Positions 7,313 to 10,441 of a stretch of 10,441 bases of DNA are shown one piece after another; position 1 is the first letter of the stretch; each line of letters starts with the position of its first letter. The position numbers and the translations under genes were made by a program. Source of the stretch: an uncultured Christensenella sp. (GTDB lineage Bacteria > Bacillota > Clostridia > Christensenellales > UBA3700); the NCBI GenBank assembly GCA_910578245.1, contig CAJTPC010000038.1, positions 1-10,441 of the forward strand, given 5' to 3'. A model generated the notes under the pieces. The model worked only from the letters and a program-made list of their open reading frames with translations, was not told where the DNA came from and made no database searches.

Positions 7313-8074
7313 TTAAGATTTAGAACGCAAAACGAGTTGTTTGCTATCGATATTTGCTATTCGCTCTAAAGGAATTTGGTATTTTTCTACTATCGACTTT
7401 GCAAAATCGCAATTACCTACGTCGGCGCTGACGTGCGCGTCGGAATTTAATACAAACTTGCACTGTGTAGCAAGAAACTGCTCGATATTGCTATCGTTGG
7501 GCGTGCGATGCCTTGAAGATAGCTCAACGTAAGTGCCGTAGTCCGAGCATACCTTGCCTATTTCTTTATAATCTACGTCTAGCTTAAAGCCCGGATGAGT
7601 TAGAATATCAATCTTATGTCTTTTTACTGCTTTGATAAACATTGCCGTATTTCTGGCAATCTGACTTTTCGTAGACTTTACCGTATACTTAGAAATCACG
7701 TTAAAGTTTATTCTAAAATTATCTATAAATTTATATGGCATTGCCAAGCAGTGAAAGCCCGCTATAACGATATCCAATCGTTTAGCGTCGTCTTCCGAGA
7801 TGTCTATATCTCCGTCTACGCCCATTATATTTGCCTCTATCCCCATAAGCAACTTCAAATTCGGATAATGGCTCTGCACCTCTTGTAAGTCTTTGCGTAT
7901 AGCGTCAAACTTCTTTGGGGCTACTCCTATTATCGGTTGACGCGCGCCATGGTCGGTAATAGCTAGTATCTCCAAGCCCTTTTGGCTTGCAACAAGCGCG
8001 TTGTCGGCAATGCTACCTTTTCCGTGAGAATACGTCGTATGCGAATGATAATCCGCAGTAATCCTTAACTCCAA
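7313..8074 (-). CDS. PHP-domain metal-dependent phosphohydrolase
   Basis: The PHP superfamily contains metal-dependent phosphoesterases such as histidinol-phosphatase and YcdX-like enzymes. The 253 residues form a single complete domain with all expected metal-ligand motifs: DYHSHT (8-13), TDHG (40-43), GIEANI (78-83), FHC (107-109), THPG (159-162) and SDAH (211-214). The layout (HxH, DH, E, H, H, DxH) suits a trinuclear metal centre. It is most like the YcdX/PHP phosphatase branch. The physiological substrate is unknown, and no histidine biosynthesis gene is nearby, so histidinol phosphate is not favoured. The start is TTG at 8074, chosen because a strong Shine-Dalgarno precedes it and the HSH motif follows within ten residues. 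In Clostridia a PHP gene often follows murB, which fits this location. No transmembrane segment or export signal is visible, so it should be cytoplasmic. Confidence 0.9.
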   Translation of the reverse strand: MELRITADYHSHTTYSHGKGSIADNALVASQKGLEILAITDHGARQPIIGVAPKKFDAIRKDLQEVQSHYPNLKLLMGIEANIMGVDGDIDISEDDAKRLDIVIAGFHCLAMPYKFIDNFRINFNVISKYTVKSTKSQIARNTAMFIKAVKRHKIDILTHPGFKLDVDYKEIGKVCSDYGTYVELSSRHRTPNDSNIEQFLATQCKFVLNSDAHVSADVGNCDFAKSIVEKYQIPLERIANIDSKQLVLRSKS

Positions 8075-8082
8075 CCTGTTTC

Positions 8083-8089
8083 CCTCCTT
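8083..8089 (-). promoter_or_regulatory. Strong ribosome binding site deciding the TTG start of the PHP gene
   Basis: The minus strand reads AAGGAGG followed by eight bases and TTG at 8074. It is the best Shine-Dalgarno in the window. It supports the rare TTG start and independent initiation after the 53-nt gap from murB. Confidence 0.85.
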
Positions 8090-8127
8090 TTTCGGGACTT
8101 ATACAAATTGTTTTACAATCTCGAATA

Positions 8128-8997
8128 TCATAAGAAATCTACTTCATATTCTAACTTAATACCATAGCGTTTGTCAACCTCTTGCTTCGCATAATCGGCA
8201 AGCCGTATAAAATCCGTAGAGGTCGCTTCTCCCGCATTGATAATAAAATTGGCGTGCATATCGGATATCTGCGCTCCGCCGATTCTGTAGCCCTTTAGTC
8301 CCGCCATATCGATATAATAACCCGCCGAAGTAACTCCGGGCTTTTTGAATACGCTACCCAATGATCTACCTTTGGGCTGCGACTTACTTCTCGCAATAGC
8401 GTATCCTTTCATATCTTTGGCAATACGCGTTCTGCTCCCTTCGGCAAGTCGCAAATTTACTCCCACGACTGTTCCAAGGCTCTTGGCCTTTGAGTGACGG
8501 TAGCCAAAATCTAAGTCTTTTGCCATAATTCTTTCGACTTTTCCGTCTATAAGAATATCGGCATACTCTACTACGTCCCCCAATTCTCTGCCGAAAGCTC
8601 CGCAGTTCATAACCAAACCGCCGCCTAAGCTCCCCGGTATCGAACACAGTCCCTCTATCCCGCTAAGCCAATTTTCGCACGCGAACTTACATACGCTATT
8701 CATCCTCTCTCCCGCTGACAAATATATATTTTTGCCGTTTATTACCTTGCCTTTTAGCCTTTGCGTAGATATGACGATGCCGTCTATGCCATCGTCACTT
8801 ATAAGAGTATTGGAACACGCTCCCAAAATAATATACTCCTTTGATTCCGTATTCAAACGACTTATGGCGCTTTCAAGTTCTTTTGCCGTCTTGGGATACA
8901 AAACGCTTGCCAAATTGCCGCCGCTTCCAAAAGTGGAAAACGATGGCGTATCATACTTAACTTCACATATATCAGATAAAAAAAACAAGTCTTTCAC
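8128..8997 (-). CDS. murB: UDP-N-acetylenolpyruvoylglucosamine reductase (MurB)
   Basis: MurB is the cytoplasmic FAD enzyme that uses NADPH to reduce UDP-GlcNAc-enolpyruvate to UDP-MurNAc, the second committed step of peptidoglycan synthesis. The protein has 289 residues, near the family norm of about 300. Visible motifs are the FAD-binding LGACSN (58-63) and DGIDGIVI (69-76), SIPGSLGG (119-126) with MNCGAFG (130-136), the FGYRHS loop (164-169), RSLGSVFKKP (211-220) carrying the proton-donor Ser215, AGLKGYRIGGAQIS (232-245), HANFIIN (248-254), and the C-terminal YGIKLEYEV with Glu283. It looks like the shorter type II enzyme of Firmicutes. Two positions are unusual: Cys61 where Gly is normal (LGxGSN) and Cys132 where Ala is common (NAGA). 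The start is GTG at 8997, with TTG at 8988 as the only near alternative. Neither has a Shine-Dalgarno, and the start is embedded in the terminator stem of the upstream gene. Confidence 0.95.
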   Translation of the reverse strand: MKDLFFLSDICEVKYDTPSFSTFGSGGNLASVLYPKTAKELESAISRLNTESKEYIILGACSNTLISDDGIDGIVISTQRLKGKVINGKNIYLSAGERMNSVCKFACENWLSGIEGLCSIPGSLGGGLVMNCGAFGRELGDVVEYADILIDGKVERIMAKDLDFGYRHSKAKSLGTVVGVNLRLAEGSRTRIAKDMKGYAIARSKSQPKGRSLGSVFKKPGVTSAGYYIDMAGLKGYRIGGAQISDMHANFIINAGEATSTDFIRLADYAKQEVDKRYGIKLEYEVDFL

Positions 8998-9031
8998 AGT
9001 GTATTATATGCAACACCGCAAAAGACTTGTT
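8978..9031 (-). terminator. Very strong intrinsic terminator overlapping the murB start codon
   Basis: On the minus strand 9031-9013 pairs with 9002-8984 over 19 consecutive base pairs, three of them G-T wobbles. The loop is 10 nt (9012-9003). Eight T residues occupy 8985-8978, two in the stem and six behind it. It lies 22 nt beyond the stop codon of the coiled-coil membrane protein gene, whose transcripts it should end. The right arm contains the murB GTG, and the T-tract is codons 5-7 of murB, so a terminated transcript would end inside murB. Transcripts started in the loop lack the left arm and would not be terminated. Confidence 0.88.
9003..9008 (-). promoter_or_regulatory. Candidate -10 box for murB in the terminator loop
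   Basis: The minus strand reads TATAAT at 9008-9003, a perfect -10 hexamer, followed by five bases and the GTG of murB. Transcription would start at or within a base or two of the start codon, giving a leaderless mRNA. That would explain the absence of a Shine-Dalgarno. The -35 region is poor (TAACAA about 18 nt upstream), and the upstream TG is one base off the extended -10 position, so activity is uncertain. Confidence 0.45.
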
Positions 9032-9053
9032 ATATTTAATTAGATAGATTGGC

Positions 9054-10441
9054 TTACTTCTTCATTGCGCGTTGCTCTCTTAGCAAGTCTTGGTATCTCT
9101 CGATTTGGTCGTATCTCAAGTCTACCATCTTCTTTGCCGTCTCAAAGGCTTGCGCGTCGCTTACCAAAACTTCAGTTTCCTTGACTTTTACCTTCGTTCC
9201 GTCGCCGGTCGCGTCACGGCGCAAGTCTTTCATATACTCGTCTTCCATCTTGAGCAAGGCTACCGTTGTGTCTTTCTTTACCGTCAACTTGAGTAGCGGA
9301 TTGGTTGTCGTCTGTCCGTATACTACAAAGTACGTAGATTTCTTTTCTTTGCACTTATACTTCGTCAACGCGTATTCTCTCAATCCGTCAAAGTACTTCT
9401 TCTGCTCTTTGGTGAGCAATGCGTACGCTTCGTCTAGTGTAAGTCTTGGGGCTATTTCTTTCTTTGGCTTTGCTACTGCTTTGGCAGGCACTTCTACCTT
9501 GACTTCCTTAACCACCTCTTTTTCAACGATTTTCTCAACCGGCACTTCTTTAATAACTTCCTTCTCTACAACTTTCTCTACTTCTACAGGAACTTCAACT
9601 ACTTTCTCCACTATCTTCTCGACAGGCACTTCTTTCTCAACAACCTTTTCAACGACTTGCGGAGCATTGTCTTTCTCTAATAGCTTTTCTATTAGCGCTT
9701 CTTGCGTCTTCATCATCTTTTCTATTCGTTCGTCATTCTTATCTATCAATTTTTGGATTGTTTCTTCATTGACGCTAGACGACGCAACTTCTCGCTCAAT
9801 AATTTTCTCAGAAGACTTTTGTTCAGCAAGCTGTTGAATCAGCTTTTCATTTTGCTCTATGAGTTTTCCCACCAACTCGTCATTAGTAGACGCTTGTTGC
9901 GGAAGCATTTGCTGTACGCCCGGAAGCATTGCCGTTACGGTCTCGGAAATAAGTCCGCGCATTTCGTCTACGCCTATGCCTTGTTGGATAGTATATCCGC
10001 CTTGTTCTACGCCTGCGCTTGCGCCCATATTTGCGCCTTGCGCGCCCATCATACGCATAAACATCATTTGCATATTTTCATCACGCTTTTTCTCGTCAAA
10101 CTCAGCTTTGTTGCGTTGATATTCCTCGAATCTCTCTTCGTATTCCTCTTCCGCATCGTTGCACTTCTTCTTGGCTATCAACATTATTACAAAAGATACT
10201 ACCGCCAAGCCCATAAGCGTGCATGCTATGCCCGTCCAAGCTGCCATCGGCATTCCCCATACTACCGAGTATACCGTATCCAGTTTCTCTTCTTTCTTGT
10301 TATACTTCTTTCTCTTGCTGTTGTATCCCGCTGTCTTGGTGAGGAATATCATTATCAAGATTATGCTTATCACACTTGCTATTATCTGCCATAGCGGATA
10401 TTCTTTGAAATACTTTATTATATCCTCTATTGAGCCTATTC
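9054..10441 (-). CDS. Membrane-anchored coiled-coil protein with Val-Glu-Lys repeat, function unknown (5' end outside window)
   Basis: The frame is open from the stop at 9054-9056 to the window edge, giving 461 visible residues. The GTG at 10373 lies within a hydrophobic segment (PLWQIIASVISIILIMIFLT, ending about 10340), so it is not the likely start and the gene begins upstream. Numbering from that GTG: the first transmembrane segment ends about residue 12; a basic stretch follows (SKRKKYNKKEEK); a second transmembrane segment is about 44-67; a charged coiled-coil is about 72-100; a Met/Gly-rich linker is 101-125; further coiled-coil is 163-235; a VEK/VPVEKIVEK repeat is 240-296; and a compact domain of about 130 residues (308-439) begins RLTLDEAYALLTKEQKKYF. 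I do not recognise that C-terminal domain. A structural or scaffolding role at the membrane is inference from architecture. The gene has its own terminator before murB and so is probably not co-transcribed with the core operon. Confidence 0.88.
   Translation of the reverse strand, partial: IGSIEDIIKYFKEYPLWQIIASVISIILIMIFLTKTAGYNSKRKKYNKKEEKLDTVYSVVWGMPMAAWTGIACTLMGLAVVSFVIMLIAKKKCNDAEEEYEERFEEYQRNKAEFDEKKRDENMQMMFMRMMGAQGANMGASAGVEQGGYTIQQGIGVDEMRGLISETVTAMLPGVQQMLPQQASTNDELVGKLIEQNEKLIQQLAEQKSSEKIIEREVASSSVNEETIQKLIDKNDERIEKMMKTQEALIEKLLEKDNAPQVVEKVVEKEVPVEKIVEKVVEVPVEVEKVVEKEVIKEVPVEKIVEKEVVKEVKVEVPAKAVAKPKKEIAPRLTLDEAYALLTKEQKKYFDGLREYALTKYKCKEKKSTYFVVYGQTTTNPLLKLTVKKDTTVALLKMEDEYMKDLRRDATGDGTKVKVKETEVLVSDAQAFETAKKMVDLRYDQIERYQDLLREQRAMKK
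9400..9422 (-). repeat. In-gene copy of the 23-nt segment also found after dnaE
   Basis: This stretch encodes ALLTKEQ and part of the next Lys at the start of the C-terminal domain of the coiled-coil membrane protein. It is base-for-base identical to 2565-2587, on the same strand. This is the functional, coding copy. Confidence 0.55.
9483..9656 (-). repeat. Degenerate Val/Glu/Lys/Pro coding repeat
   Basis: About 57 codons encode variations of VEKVVEKEVPVEKIVEK, with alternating valine and charged residues and periodic proline. The DNA is correspondingly repetitive (many ctt/ttc and aac/act triplets on the plus strand). Such low-complexity segments are typical stalks or spacers between coiled-coil and globular parts, and their length often varies between strains by slippage or recombination. 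The complement gives a Ser/Thr-rich false frame on the plus strand. Confidence 0.75.

Noticed and set aside
8096..8127. Possible terminator between murB and the PHP gene (ATTGT/ACAAT hairpin)
   Set aside because: The stem is only 5 bp, AT-only except one pair, and lacks a useful T-tract; it is more likely plain AT-rich spacer.
9049..9837. Plus-strand open frame of 262 codons rich in Ser, Thr and Phe with apparent repeats
   Set aside because: It is the complement of the Val/Glu/Lys repeat gene on the minus strand. The repeats simply mirror that coding repeat, and there is no convincing start signal.
10371..10373. GTG at 10373 as the start of the coiled-coil membrane protein
   Set aside because: The same frame stays open for 22 more codons to the window edge, and those codons complete a transmembrane helix. 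This GTG cuts that helix in the middle and has no Shine-Dalgarno.
1..10441. CRISPR array, tRNA, rRNA, transposase or prophage genes
   Set aside because: No regularly spaced repeats, clover-leaf patterns or transposase/integrase motifs were seen on either strand.

Overview
The window reads as a piece of an AT-rich chromosome from an uncultured Firmicute, most likely a gut-associated member of the Clostridia. The evidence is the linkage of murB, a PHP phosphatase gene, whiA and dnaE, which is typical of that class. Also pointing there are the Firmicutes-type DnaE, the Gram-positive style surface protein with an InlB-type repeat, and the use of TTG and GTG starts. Finer taxonomy cannot be read from the sequence. 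Every supported gene lies on the minus strand, so the biological order runs from high to low coordinates.

From the right edge: positions 10441-9054 hold the 3' part of a gene for a membrane-anchored, coiled-coil protein with a Val/Glu/Lys repeat and an unrecognised C-terminal domain. Its 5' end lies outside the window. A very strong intrinsic terminator (9031-8978) follows. Its loop contains a perfect TATAAT box and its right arm covers the GTG start of murB. murB (8997-8128), a PHP-domain phosphohydrolase gene (8074-7313, TTG start with a strong Shine-Dalgarno), whiA (7290-6337) and dnaE (6350-2589, overlapping whiA by 14 nt) form a compact operon. It links a peptidoglycan precursor enzyme, a WhiA-family regulator and a replicative polymerase. 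It ends at a good terminator (2540-2516). rapZ and yvcK, which often sit between murB and whiA in related bacteria, are absent from this cluster.

Between dnaE and the next gene lies about 385 bp of non-coding, AT-rich DNA. It contains a 23-nt segment identical to part of the right-hand coiled-coil gene, the dnaE terminator, an AT-rich hairpin, three GTATAC boxes and a roughly 65-bp REP/MITE-like imperfect palindrome. Positions 2203-1 hold the first 734 codons of a large secreted or surface protein with a signal-anchor, GLUG-type repeats, an InlB-type repeat, an Ig-like region and the start of an MBG-like domain. Its 3' end is outside the window.

The core operon is ordinary housekeeping. The most interesting points are the terminator/promoter nested over the murB start, the 23-nt identity between two distant sites, and the uncharacterised coiled-coil membrane protein.
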